From contig JAIKZG010000031.1 of assembly GCA_024682415.1 (NCBI GenBank), forward strand, positions 19,923 to 83,922: DNA of 64,000 nucleotides, written 5' to 3'. The position numbers and the translations under genes are program-made. How positions within the stretch are numbered: the stretch's first letter is position 1; the number at the start of each line of letters is the position of its first letter. This DNA comes from Prevotella sp. (lineage in GTDB: Bacteria > Bacteroidota > Bacteroidia > Bacteroidales > Bacteroidaceae). Positions 45,901 through 54,239 of this stretch are shown one piece after another. The notes beneath the pieces are model-generated. The model did no database searches. It was not told the origin of the DNA and worked only from the letters and a program-made list of their open reading frames with translations.

Positions 45901-46522
45901 CGCGGATATAGCTGCGATTGCTCTTATTCTCCACTCCGAGAATATTCTTATTACAGTCGAGCAGGCGGTGATCGTTAGCACCATAAATGAAGCCTGCATG
46001 AGTAGACTTTGTGCGCTTGTCGAGAGTTAAACCCCATTTCAGACGAAACACAGGCAAATACTGGCTGTAGAATGTCAAGGCATTGCCGTTGTTGCCACCT
46101 ATCCATTTAGCTCCGCCCCATGCAGCGTCCTTATCGGTAAGCGACATAAGACCCGTTTCAAACCACGATGACTGCCTGCTTTGAGTGCCGTCGTTGCCGA
46201 ATACCGTTACCGTCCAAGAATAGCGTGTTGAGGGTTTCAACGACTCTCCCTGATACTTAATGCCGAGAGCATCGCCACTCTTTACACGACCCGAATTCCA
46301 CATTTCTTTTCCTTCGGCATCTTTCACATTAATCTGGTATGCCGTCTGCGCAGCTCCTGCCTTATCGCTCTTCATCTGCCATGAAAAGCGTGGCGCTGCC
46401 ACATCGATACCTAAAGGCTCTTTGGTGTATTCCACTCTGAGGGCGGTAACATCAAATTCTGCCGATGCGGTAAGGCAGCCGCAAAGCATAGCCATACCGA
46501 GAAGTATTTTCTTCTTTATCAT
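42992..46522 (-). CDS. alpha-L-rhamnosidase, glycoside hydrolase family 78
   Basis: It removes terminal alpha-L-rhamnose from pectic and other plant glycans. A signal peptide (1-21, ending TASA) is followed by an N-terminal fibronectin-like domain (about 28-125), an extra beta-sandwich (about 140-330), the Bac_rhamnosid_N domain (GIYEFYINGKRVGNDFLNPG, about 380), a beta domain, the (alpha/alpha)6 catalytic barrel (about 690-1050) with DCPQRNERMGWSGD (about 720) holding the acid residues and ATSIWERLNS (about 1000), and a C-terminal beta domain. The 1176-aa length reflects the added domain. It stands alone with its own promoter (46557-46564), not in a PUL. Confidence 0.93.
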   Translation of the reverse strand: MIKKKILLGMAMLCGCLTASAEFDVTALRVEYTKEPLGIDVAAPRFSWQMKSDKAGAAQTAYQINVKDAEGKEMWNSGRVKSGDALGIKYQGESLKPSTRYSWTVTVFGNDGTQSRQSSWFETGLMSLTDKDAAWGGAKWIGGNNGNALTFYSQYLPVFRLKWGLTLDKRTKSTHAGFIYGANDHRLLDCNKNILGVENKSNRSYIRVELNTEGLSKNDSATIEIYRVGYTLKDKNNVPLGVFKVPIDIINKSNQYARHDFELVSLVGTTDIYIDGNEKPIVKEFNVNPMGLGGDFIAFPVVGDLGYEAVKGQKATIHDIRVLNYRLPRNVISEEEHDRTVSGGRAFFTPAETGAPMLRTTFSADKQIANARLYVTARGIYEFYINGKRVGNDFLNPGITQYNKTQFYQTYDVTSDLKQGSNAMGAMLSEGWWSGALSYSPANWNYFGDKQSLLAQLVITYKDGTQQRIVTNPDTWQYSNEGPLLLGSLFQGEVYDATREVQFKGWSTASYDASKWEKANEVALEGTISHEAVNGFFSWPCADDYKHFTLTSQVGMPVRAYTTLRAKSVNEVRPKVYVYDMGQNMAGIPRITFHGLKAGQKVYMRFAEVKYPDLPEYKDNVGMIMMENQRAAMEQDIYIAKGDAEEVFEPHFTYHGYQYVEITGVDAPLAKEDVEGVVLSSVDEISSDYKTNNKSLNRFIENVKWSTLANVFSQPTDCPQRNERMGWSGDLSVFSPTMSYMFNGAQFLRRHLQALRDTQEPDGAFAAIAPVGGGFGGPLWGSVGIAMPYQSYLQYGDIDALREHYPAMQTYVDLMLNSYIDKKENYYRGSTGLADLGDWLGFEVFKNDNSLLFDSYLTYELRIMSQIANTLGKNADAARYEQERQKRIDFINANYFDKQSGMTIGCGLGEEYDAPFVGKRGPKRKGVIIDTQTSYAVPLAFGIVKDDVKDKFVGNFLNSISRRSKGDDGVVYPEYSLMTGFIGTAWISMALSEIGKTDYAYKMLLNKQFPSWLYPVEQGATSIWERLNSYTKKDGFGGNNHMNSFNHYAFGSVTNWLMQRSLGIAEDVASPGFKHFILRPEVDPTGGLSFAEGHYDSMYGRIESKWQTSADAITYHFTIPANTSATVYLPAAKLKNVVLGNGAKLKKLSAVSNLRYENGKAVFELASGSYNFRVEK

Positions 46523-46556
46523 AAAATATTAGTTTGATTTATCGTTTTGGTAAGTG

Positions 46557-46564
46557 CAAATATA
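46557..46564 (-). promoter_or_regulatory. -7 box for the rhamnosidase gene
   Basis: Minus strand TATATTTG, 34 bases upstream of the ATG. Confidence 0.6.
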
Positions 46565-46659
46565 CGGCATTTTCTTCCAAATTTAAAATATGAAGTTCAT
46601 TCATTCTGTAAACAAGAAAGAAAAACAAGCTACGGAAAGCGAAAAAAGTGACCGCTAAA

Positions 46660-46691
46660 TTTGGCTACGTTTTATTAAAACGCTATCTTTG
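46660..46691 (+). promoter_or_regulatory. promoter upstream of the recombinase leader
   Basis: TTTG (46660-46663) and TATCTTTG (46684-46691) with 20 bp between. It is among the best matches to the Bacteroidetes consensus in the window. Confidence 0.7.
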
Positions 46692-46762
46692 CCCACATCA
46701 CATGATTTAAAAGAATTAACTGTGATACACACATATTATATTGACCCATGAATTGAAGAAGA

Positions 46763-46794
46763 AAGGTACGAACGGTGACGCTCGTGCCTTTTTT
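46763..46794 (+). terminator. leader terminator upstream of the recombinase gene
   Basis: AAGGTACGA and TCGTGCCTT pair (one G-U), followed by six T. It lies between the promoter and the integrase ATG at 46866, so it either ends a short RNA of about 100 nt or attenuates the recombinase mRNA. Confidence 0.65.
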
Positions 46795-46865
46795 CGTTCC
46801 ACCCACATTGAAAAAATGCTTCATAAAACATTATATAAACCAACTAATAACAAATAATTGCATTT

Positions 46866-47789
46866 ATGATAAGACATTATGACGAAATCAAAGGGACAAA
46901 GCAAAAGCTTTATGAGACAGCCATCTGTAAAGGCTATCTGACGAACTACAATCGTGCGTGGCGACATTCTTTCGTAGGCGCATTCGTGATGAAACATCCG
47001 AGAAGGATTAACGTGCTCGACCGCCTGCAAAACATTCTCTCGCACGAACCTACTTGGAAGGATCTTACCGACGCTAATCTGAAAGACCTAAAAGACTGTC
47101 TTTCAGACAGCGTGTGCCAATCTACTCTGCACACCATGCTCGGCGAAATCAAGGCTTTCATCAATGAGAACAGATGGGAGCACAGGATTCCGTCGAAAGG
47201 ATATAAGCGTATTCTGACAGTGAGGAATGAGATTTCGCAAAGCACATTCCTCTCGGAGCGTGAGGTGAAAAGAATCTATCATTATCTGCCATGCAACAAA
47301 TCGGAGATGACAGTGAAGCGCATATTCCTGATAGAATGCCTGACGGGTGCGCGCTTTTCCGATGCGTGTAGGCTCTCCATTGCAAACGTAAGGGGCGACA
47401 TGCTGCAATATGTGCAGCAGAAGACGAAGCGCGAAGTGATATTGCCTCTCCATCGTGGGCTTATCCCGCTGTTGGAAGAGAACGAAACTCCTTGCCACAT
47501 CACTTCTAAGATGAACGCCACACTGCGCACAATATGCAGAAAATGCGGAATAAAGGAGCGAATGACTCTCTTTCGCCATGGCGAGAACATCACGGCGGAG
47601 AAATGGCAGTTTATCACCTCTCACTGCGGACGCAAATCCTTTGCCACCAATCTTTATCTTCGTGGTGTGGACATTCTCACGATAAGCAGAATGATGGGAC
47701 ATTCGAGCGTGAAGATGACGGAAAGATATATTGTGGGCAACAGAAAGATAAGTCCTGCCGCCTTAAAATTTTTCAGAGAGGAATTATGA
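46866..47789 (+). CDS. tyrosine-type site-specific recombinase/integrase
   Basis: A 307-aa protein with an N-terminal SAM-like domain (about 1-120) and a catalytic domain with the family residues: Arg in TGARFSDACR (about 162), His-x-x-Arg in SHCGRKSFAT (about 252), His in MMGHSS (about 278) and the nucleophile Tyr in TERYIVG (about 288). It looks intact. No phage, conjugation or excisionase genes adjoin it. It abuts the pilus operon convergently; such stand-alone recombinases in Bacteroidales often invert promoters of surface genes, but I found no inverted repeats at the pilus promoter. No promoter is visible after the leader terminator. Confidence 0.88.
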   Translation: MIRHYDEIKGTKQKLYETAICKGYLTNYNRAWRHSFVGAFVMKHPRRINVLDRLQNILSHEPTWKDLTDANLKDLKDCLSDSVCQSTLHTMLGEIKAFINENRWEHRIPSKGYKRILTVRNEISQSTFLSEREVKRIYHYLPCNKSEMTVKRIFLIECLTGARFSDACRLSIANVRGDMLQYVQQKTKREVILPLHRGLIPLLEENETPCHITSKMNATLRTICRKCGIKERMTLFRHGENITAEKWQFITSHCGRKSFATNLYLRGVDILTISRMMGHSSVKMTERYIVGNRKISPAALKFFREEL

Positions 47790-47826
47790 TGGTACGAATT
47801 ACTTCAAGAATTTGAAAGCAACAAAA

Positions 47827-47862
47827 AAACGGTTTTAGAAGGCGCTCCTCCTAAAACCGTTT
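47827..47862 (-). terminator. terminator of the pilus operon
   Basis: AAACGGTTTTAG and CTAAAACCGTTT form a perfect 12-bp stem with a 12-nt loop and a T7 tract on the minus strand. Confidence 0.8.
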
Positions 47863-47881
47863 GCTTTCAGATTTTTAAACT

Positions 47882-48664
47882 TTAAATTGTTGCTTGTTTT
47901 ATATATAGTGTATCAACTTTATTCTCTGTTAATTCCATATTGCCAGTAAGTGTATAGCGATAGTTCTTTTCTCCTATCCTATAATATATAGTTCTGCCTG
48001 CCGTTATTGTCTGAGGCGGCAAAAGCAACTCAAACGCATGATTAGCTACATCAGGGCAAGCCTCAATATAGCCAGTTATGGCATCTTCAGGCACTTTCAC
48101 AGTATTGTCGCTCGCGAAATACACAAGTGTATCGCTCGGCACCTGCATACTTACATCTGTCTCCGCAAATGCCGGAACAATAACGCATAGCTTTGCCATC
48201 TTATGGGTAAATGTAATAGTAGCATCTGCCTTATGCGCTACATTATCTACTTTTCCATAAAGATAGTCAAACGCCTTGAAACCATTCTCCTGATGAGAGA
48301 TGCAGACGGTGTCGCCACTTCCGGCAGGATAACGAGCCACAACATTAGCCGTAGTTGAAACAGAGGGCCAATATAATCCTGAAACAACAGATGTTTCGCC
48401 TAATGAATTTATAACTTCATAAACTCCTGTATCTTTTACAGATGTAGAATTAAATGTAACAAAGACATCAAGCAACTCAGTACCATCACCAGTCCAAGCA
48501 TCCATACCACTAACTGTTCGTGTTGAACCTCCAACCGAACACACCAAGCCAAGAGCCTGCGGTCTGTCTTTATCTATCGCCTGTTCCATATCATCAGAAG
48601 AGCAAGCAACAACCATTGCCGACAACATTGATGCCATTATATATTTAGTTATTTTCATTTCCAT
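47882..48664 (-). CDS. fimbrillin family lipoprotein (pilus operon, last gene)
   Basis: The lipobox is MVVACSSDD (Cys 21), and GSTRTVSG places an Arg at 49, 28 residues after the Cys. The core shows the fimbrillin patterns FDYLYGKVDN and ATITFTHKMAKLCVIVPAF (about 145-170). The 260-aa length is shorter than its neighbours (309-324 aa), and it is the most diverged of the six. As the most distal gene it may be a tip or accessory subunit, as tip fimbrillins are encoded downstream of the stalk gene in other type V loci; that is inference. Confidence 0.82.
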   Translation of the reverse strand: MEMKITKYIMASMLSAMVVACSSDDMEQAIDKDRPQALGLVCSVGGSTRTVSGMDAWTGDGTELLDVFVTFNSTSVKDTGVYEVINSLGETSVVSGLYWPSVSTTANVVARYPAGSGDTVCISHQENGFKAFDYLYGKVDNVAHKADATITFTHKMAKLCVIVPAFAETDVSMQVPSDTLVYFASDNTVKVPEDAITGYIEACPDVANHAFELLLPPQTITAGRTIYYRIGEKNYRYTLTGNMELTENKVDTLYIKQATI

Positions 48665-48683
48665 AATTCCAAGAGTTTGATAG

Positions 48684-50180
48684 TTACTTTACAAGTGGAG
48701 TATATACAGGACGAATAGTACAACCATAGAACACACGAGTAGCCGCTAGATTAACCTTATTTACATTAGTCCAGGAAAGTTGATATGCCATTTTAGAAGC
48801 CTCAAGCGTAGATGACCAATATTTTCCCATTGTTCCAACATTTTTAATACTGGTACCATTATAATTACTACCTGCAGGAAAAATTATACTATTTCCATTT
48901 ATTTTTGAGGTAAATAACATTCCGTGATTAGTTGCATCCCATGAATACGTACAATTATCCATTAATTCTCTAAATTCGGTATATGTCGGTATATGCCAAG
49001 TAGAATGCCATTTTCTTGCTGCTATATCATAATCCTCATTACCAACCCATTCACGATTAATGTTATTAAAGTCCGCAATACCACCATCATATTCATAAGC
49101 ATTTGTATAGGGATTTTCAGTTGCATGAACATACGTAGCTTCGGAATAATTATCTTTTGTAGCAATTTCTCCCCACGCATAATAATCACCATAATCACTT
49201 ATTGATGCCGCACCGACATTTCTATCAGCCCAAAGTGTGCCTGACGGAAGACCTAAATCTACAAACTTATATAAACCGAGAGAATCATAATTCACATTAG
49301 ATGCTGTATCATTCTCAGTCCATGCATCAATAGTGCTTGCGACAACCTTGACTGTCGTCGCTCCCACAGACAAATCGAAACTATATGCACCACCTGCCTC
49401 AATTGTCATAGGAGATGATAAAGAAGCCGTCCAGCCTGTTGTTGCCCCCTTGAATTTACCTACGATGGAGATTAAAGAATCTCCATCGTCATAAGTGCCT
49501 GGTGCAACGATTGCTGTGTACGTGTGCAGACTGTCTTCTGTTTCGTCTCTTGTCACAAGACAATTCACCTTTGTTTCTCCTCCTGTGCTAATAGTAATAC
49601 CAGTAGAAGGAGTGATTGTCGTAGGATGGAAAATATCAGCCGTGCTGAACGCTGGCTTAGAGCCACCCAAATTTTCGTCGTATTTGATAATCTTCACCGT
49701 AACTTTTGCCATCTGGTGCGTAAACTCCAAAGGCACTTTATTGTCGGTGGGCTGGTTAAGAGTTGCAGATGCAGTCATGAAGTCAGCCTTATTGAGAGAG
49801 TCCTCAGTAGTTTGATTTGCGGGCACGGTAAAAGATATTGGCGTTGTCGACGGATTTGTCGCTGTTGCCGGATAAAAGGCTTTATATGTGTTTTCACCAT
49901 CGAGCCAAAGCAAATAAGACGAAGCATCGGGTGCCCACGATGTACCATCATAGACAAACAATCCTGTGCGATTGTCGTTAGAACGCACGAGCTTAATACT
50001 ATCACCGGCACTCCATGTCGCTCCGTCGGCATTGCTGTTAAGGCGTGTCGCTGGTGCTATCGAGGCTTTCACTCCGACTACTCCTCCCGAATGCAGCGGA
50101 TTTGTCCCGACATCATCACTCTGACATGCTGTAAACAATGCCATCGCAATAGAGATTATTATATAATTCGTTAGCTTCAT
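48684..50180 (-). CDS. fimbrillin-like N-domain fused to FISUMP C-domain, lipoprotein
   Basis: Lipobox FTACQSDD (Cys 19) and Arg 46 in APATRLNSN. Residues 1-290 form a fimbrillin unit of the same subfamily as 50255 and 52251 (FMTASATLNQ, LEFTHQMAKVTVKI, IDAWTEN). Residues 300-498 form a FISUMP domain (FVDLGLPSGTLWADRNVG, YYAWGE, WHIPTYTEFREL, YWSSTL, CTIRPVY). FISUMP domains are common at the C-terminus of Bacteroidetes surface proteins and often sit at pilus tips, so this may be a tip adhesin. It lies 19 bp upstream of the last fimbrillin. Confidence 0.85.
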   Translation of the reverse strand: MKLTNYIIISIAMALFTACQSDDVGTNPLHSGGVVGVKASIAPATRLNSNADGATWSAGDSIKLVRSNDNRTGLFVYDGTSWAPDASSYLLWLDGENTYKAFYPATATNPSTTPISFTVPANQTTEDSLNKADFMTASATLNQPTDNKVPLEFTHQMAKVTVKIIKYDENLGGSKPAFSTADIFHPTTITPSTGITISTGGETKVNCLVTRDETEDSLHTYTAIVAPGTYDDGDSLISIVGKFKGATTGWTASLSSPMTIEAGGAYSFDLSVGATTVKVVASTIDAWTENDTASNVNYDSLGLYKFVDLGLPSGTLWADRNVGAASISDYGDYYAWGEIATKDNYSEATYVHATENPYTNAYEYDGGIADFNNINREWVGNEDYDIAARKWHSTWHIPTYTEFRELMDNCTYSWDATNHGMLFTSKINGNSIIFPAGSNYNGTSIKNVGTMGKYWSSTLEASKMAYQLSWTNVNKVNLAATRVFYGCTIRPVYTPLVK

Positions 50181-50254
50181 TTCTTTCGCTTTTAATAAAC
50201 ATTACGCATTTGTTGATAATAGAGCATGTTACCATGCCCAAACCTTCAAATCAC

Positions 50255-51229
50255 CTAATGTCGGTTAAGATATTCACTGTTCTCGGCTGTTCCGCTCTTT
50301 ATTGTATCGCGCTGCCAGTCAAGAATGTGCACATTATTGAAATATATGGTATCCTTACCAACTGTCACGTCGAAAGTATAAGCCTTTCCTGCCACAAGTC
50401 CTTCTGTAAGAATAGACGTACCCTTGATGGTGAAACGTTCAACAAGCTTCTTTGCCGTGCCAGGCTCTATGAAGTTGTTGTCGGTAAGCTCGGCAAAGAA
50501 ATTGGTTTCCGAACCTTGATCATACTTACCAGGAGCAAGGATTGCGGTATAGGTGTTCTTATTGTCTGTACCATCAGTCTTCAACGCTGTAACCTTATTG
50601 CTTGTCGGCAATGTTATTGTCTTTGATGAAGTCTGAGTAGCAGGCAAATTGAATGTTACCACGTCAAAATTAGGAGATTTAGCGGCATATCTGTTTTTGA
50701 ACTCCACGATACGTAATCTCACCTTTACCATTTCATGCTTAAAGTTGAGCGACAGTTTTCCTTCAGTTCCTTCTGCCGCTGACGCACTTGCCGTCATATA
50801 ATCGGCAGCTTTCAATTTATCAGCCGTGCTTTGATCTTCAGGGAGAGTAAACGCAGTGTATGATGTCGTAGTTACGGCAGCGTCATAAGGATAGAAAGCC
50901 TCAAACGAATTTGTGCCGTCTGCTCCGTCAGCCCAAACTACATAATTCGGATAATCCGTAGTAAGGCTCTGACTCCATGCAGTGCCATTATAGGCGTATA
51001 CACCATCTTTCTTACCTGTTACGGCATTTGTCGATACATTTGAAACAAAGATTTTATCACCTGAATCCCAAGTATCGCCAGTCAAGTTAGAGTTCACACG
51101 CGTCTGTGGAGCTATCCTTGCCTCCACTCTTACCGTACCATCACTCTTTGCCACATAGTCGTCATCGGCACAGGCGGCAAGCGACAGCAACGCAAGCGAT
51201 GCTATGAATATATTATTATGTTTTTTCAT
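50255..51229 (-). CDS. fimbrillin family lipoprotein, subfamily 1
   Basis: Lipobox LAACADDD (Cys 20) and Arg 44 in APQTRVNSN. The subfamily shares DTWDSGDKIFV, FEAFYPYDAAVTT, DYMTASASA and LNFKHEMVKVRLRI (about 60-175), and ends with GKAYTFDVTVGKDTIYFNNVHILDWQRDT. The last beta strand resembles the segment that in type V pilins donates to or accepts from neighbours. It lies 74 bp upstream of the fusion gene in transcription order. Confidence 0.87.
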   Translation of the reverse strand: MKKHNNIFIASLALLSLAACADDDYVAKSDGTVRVEARIAPQTRVNSNLTGDTWDSGDKIFVSNVSTNAVTGKKDGVYAYNGTAWSQSLTTDYPNYVVWADGADGTNSFEAFYPYDAAVTTTSYTAFTLPEDQSTADKLKAADYMTASASAAEGTEGKLSLNFKHEMVKVRLRIVEFKNRYAAKSPNFDVVTFNLPATQTSSKTITLPTSNKVTALKTDGTDNKNTYTAILAPGKYDQGSETNFFAELTDNNFIEPGTAKKLVERFTIKGTSILTEGLVAGKAYTFDVTVGKDTIYFNNVHILDWQRDTIKSGTAENSEYLNRH

Positions 51230-51242
51230 AACCTATAAGCTT

Positions 51243-52178
51243 TTATTCAGTTTTTAATGTTCCTCCGTTCTTTACCGTCCAAGCTGTTGCTTTAATTTCG
51301 CCATCACGAACGATATCACGGCTAACCTTCAAAGGCAAACGATAAGACCATCCCTGCTTGAAAATCAAATCTTCATCACTTTCGTACACATAAGTCTGAC
51401 CATTATTTGCATAAACTTCTACCACAAGAGTCTTAGCGTAAGTCTGTGGTATAAGCACGCCTTCAAATTCAAGTTCACCGACTTTATAAAGCATAACCGA
51501 GTCTGTTTGAGCAGCCAAGTCTGCAGCATTTAACAAACCTGTTTCAATATCAAATGTCGAAGAATTACCTGTACATGCCTTTACCTTAACACTATCTATT
51601 TCTACCGTTGCAACTTCTGATCCTAGTTTCAAACCGACATATAGTTTAGATAATGCATGCTTAAAAGTCACATCAATGCCAACTGTTGAAGCCTCTGTAC
51701 TATCAAGTTTTGCATACAGGAAATCAGAAGCCACGACATTTGAAATAACACGCTGATCTTTCTGCACAGAAACAGCAAAATCATGTTTTAATGTAGAATC
51801 AGTCAACACTGCACTTGAACTATATGGCATATACGCAATGTAATAAACCTTTGAATCTGCACTCTTCCACAATAGCTGTGTACCATTTGCTGCAGCCCAT
51901 TTACCTGCACTGTAAGCTATTTCCAGATTAGTCGCGCCATAGCGTCCGCTGCCTGTCTTGCCCTGAGCTTTGTTTTCAGCATTGAGGAACAATCCAAACG
52001 TGCTTGCCTGCAAATCAGCGTCGGTATCATATCCCACACGCGACGTTGAAGCTACGCCCACATTAATATTAATTGGTTTGTCTGTCATATCAACAATGAC
52101 ATCCGCACCATCATCGCTGCTGCAACTATATAACGTCATTGTCGCCAAAGCTGCCAATATGAATATATTCTTTTTCAT
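51243..52178 (-). CDS. fimbrillin family lipoprotein, subfamily 2
   Basis: Lipobox LYSCSSDD (Cys 19) and Arg 47 in ASTSRVGYD. It shares with 53208 the pattern FGLFLNAENKA ... LLWKSADSKVYYIAYMPYS, VQKDQRVISNVVASDFLYAK and TFKHALSKLYVGLKL, and the ending IKATAWTVKNGGTL. It is separated from the next gene by 13 bp. Confidence 0.87.
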   Translation of the reverse strand: MKKNIFILAALATMTLYSCSSDDGADVIVDMTDKPININVGVASTSRVGYDTDADLQASTFGLFLNAENKAQGKTGSGRYGATNLEIAYSAGKWAAANGTQLLWKSADSKVYYIAYMPYSSSAVLTDSTLKHDFAVSVQKDQRVISNVVASDFLYAKLDSTEASTVGIDVTFKHALSKLYVGLKLGSEVATVEIDSVKVKACTGNSSTFDIETGLLNAADLAAQTDSVMLYKVGELEFEGVLIPQTYAKTLVVEVYANNGQTYVYESDEDLIFKQGWSYRLPLKVSRDIVRDGEIKATAWTVKNGGTLKTE

Positions 52179-52250
52179 CGTTGTCTATCTTTTATAGTTA
52201 TTTATTAAGGATAATAACTCCTCATTCGGTATTAAGAGAAGTAAGTGTTT

Positions 52251-53183
52251 TTAAGATTCTTCAGCTCTGTAAACTGTCGTAACGTTCGTTTCCGTCCAGT
52301 CGCCTACCGAAACGCTCAATACCTTTATGGTATCCTTACCTATCTCAATACTGAAAGTATATTCCTTACCTGTCTCAAGCGTCAGCGCCGAAGGAAGAAG
52401 AACCTTCAACAGGTCGCTGCCCACCATGATAGAAAGAATCTGATCACCAGTGGCATAAGAGCCAAGAGGCATGATAGCGATTATCTTAGCGTTTGCATTC
52501 AGCGCAACGCTCGTACTGCTCGCATTATTATCATCGCGTATGTAAGCCTTTACAGACGTTGCCCCTGTTTCCATCGTCTCGCCTATTGAGCTGAGCGTAG
52601 TTGGAAGACTGTAAACAGCATTTGAAAGAATCTCCGCGCCATTATATTGGTCTCTGAACGAGGTTACATTGATATTAATCTTAGCGAGCTTGTGATTAAA
52701 CGTGAGATTAAGCTTATTCTTATTAGTATTCGCCACATTAGCCTCAGCCGTCATCCAGTCGCACTTACGCAACTTTGCCTGATCAGACTGGTCGCCATTA
52801 ACAACAAACGATGTGAATGTAGTCGTAGCCACATCAGAAGGATACCATGCCTGGAATTGATTTATCTGTATGCTATCCTTCGACCACAACATATAGTCAG
52901 AACCAGTCAGGTCGAACTTATTGCCATCGTGAAGATAAGTTGCTACACTTTTTCTGTCTACGGCGTCGGGTCCTAAGTTCTTAACCGTGAACTGGTCGCC
53001 AGAAGTCCATGCGTTGCCTGTTCCCTCTGTTGTAACGCGCGACATTCCTTCGAGGTCAGCGTTTACTATAACCTTAGCTCTACCCTCGTCGATGCCGGCT
53101 ACATCATTGTCACTCTGGCACGAAGTCAGAGCCAATGCCGATGTAGCAGCTGCCAAAATAAGATATTTACCATAGATTTTCAT
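52251..53183 (-). CDS. fimbrillin family lipoprotein, subfamily 1
   Basis: Lipobox LTSCQSDND (Cys 22) and Arg 49 in EGMSRVTTEG. Shares with 50255 the pattern AWTSGDQFTV, QAWYPSDVATTTFTSF, CDWMTAEANV and LTFNHKLAKININV, and the ending GKEYTFSIEIGKDTIKVLSVSVGDWTETN. It lies 72 bp upstream of the subfamily 2 gene at 51243. Confidence 0.87.
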   Translation of the reverse strand: MKIYGKYLILAAATSALALTSCQSDNDVAGIDEGRAKVIVNADLEGMSRVTTEGTGNAWTSGDQFTVKNLGPDAVDRKSVATYLHDGNKFDLTGSDYMLWSKDSIQINQFQAWYPSDVATTTFTSFVVNGDQSDQAKLRKCDWMTAEANVANTNKNKLNLTFNHKLAKININVTSFRDQYNGAEILSNAVYSLPTTLSSIGETMETGATSVKAYIRDDNNASSTSVALNANAKIIAIMPLGSYATGDQILSIMVGSDLLKVLLPSALTLETGKEYTFSIEIGKDTIKVLSVSVGDWTETNVTTVYRAEES

Positions 53184-53207
53184 ACTCTTTATTTTTTAAG
53201 GGTTAGG

Positions 53208-54137
53208 TTATAATGTTTCTCCGTTCACAGCGGTCTGTTCAACCCATGCGGTAGCCGTAACATTACCCATCACGACTTTGTCTCGTCCGATGATGACAGA
53301 GATGTTCTGCTGCGAACCTACGGCTGGAGCTGAAGCCAATGTGATAGTGCAAGGGAACGTTCTGTCCGTTCCGTTCACATTCACAGTGAATGTAACGTTG
53401 AATGTATCAGTCGTTCCATCAGGGATTATCACTGCTTCTGCCGTCTTGTTTGTATTGTCGATATAAGCAGAAATATTGCCTGTTACTGTAGTTGATGCGG
53501 TTAGAGCTGCGTCATTAACATAATCCACAACTGCCTCCAACGGCAAAGCAGTATTAAAATACAACTTACCTATATTTATAGTTCCTTCAAGCTCATTGGC
53601 ATAAGTCCATGTAAACTTCAACTTTGCGAATTTATGATTAAATGCGATAGGGAGTTTGCCACCTGTTTCAGGATCTACGTTAGTCGCCTTGTAATATAAA
53701 AAGTCAGACTTCTTGATATTAGCGTCCGTAGTCTGATCGGTCTGCACCTTTACAGTGCCTGAAGCAAGAGCCGTACCATAAGTTAAAGTTTCATTGTCAG
53801 TCAAAGTGTAAGCGATAACAGTAGCCTTAGGAGCATCATTCTTCCATATCAGCGTGTCGTTAGTGTTGCCTACTGTCCACGCATCGCCTGTAGTAGGAGC
53901 TTTCATAGCTACAGAACTGTAGTTATAGCTGGATGTAGCGTCGGCTGCGTCCTGCGTTATGAAAAGCGCGAATGAGTCTGGCAAATTGCTGTTATCAAAG
54001 CCGGCGCGCGTCTTCACGCCTGCTTCCACGACAATGTTTTTCTGCGTCGTCTTCTGTACGGGCAGGTCTTCATTGCCGGCACATCCGGTGAGTACTGCGA
54101 CTCCAAGTGCGATCATAAGATTAGCATATTTTCCCAT
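53208..54137 (-). CDS. fimbrillin family lipoprotein, subfamily 2 (first pilin gene)
   Basis: Lipobox LTGCAGNED (Cys 19) and Arg 44 in VKTRAGFD, the best match to the R-A cleavage site of P. gingivalis FimA (Arg46-Ala47). Other family patterns are FALFITQDAADA, LIWKNDAPKATVIAYT, KSDFLYYKATN and AFNHKFAKLKFTW, with ending VTATAWVEQTAVNGETL. As the first pilin after the anchor it is the likeliest main stalk subunit. It starts 102 bp after the anchor gene. Confidence 0.87.
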   Translation of the reverse strand: MGKYANLMIALGVAVLTGCAGNEDLPVQKTTQKNIVVEAGVKTRAGFDNSNLPDSFALFITQDAADATSSYNYSSVAMKAPTTGDAWTVGNTNDTLIWKNDAPKATVIAYTLTDNETLTYGTALASGTVKVQTDQTTDANIKKSDFLYYKATNVDPETGGKLPIAFNHKFAKLKFTWTYANELEGTINIGKLYFNTALPLEAVVDYVNDAALTASTTVTGNISAYIDNTNKTAEAVIIPDGTTDTFNVTFTVNVNGTDRTFPCTITLASAPAVGSQQNISVIIGRDKVVMGNVTATAWVEQTAVNGETL

Positions 54138-54239
54138 ATCGTATATTAATTTTCTAATTGTTGTTTAAAAGTCAAAATAAAAGAGTTGTAAATTTCACTC
54201 CTTCTATATAATCTTCTAATATATAATCAAGATTTAAAT

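Noticed and set aside
38516-46522. Pectin utilisation locus spanning pectinesterase and GH78
   Set aside because: dgt and fadD lie between them, each unit has its own control and no SusCD or regulator is present, so they are not one PUL.
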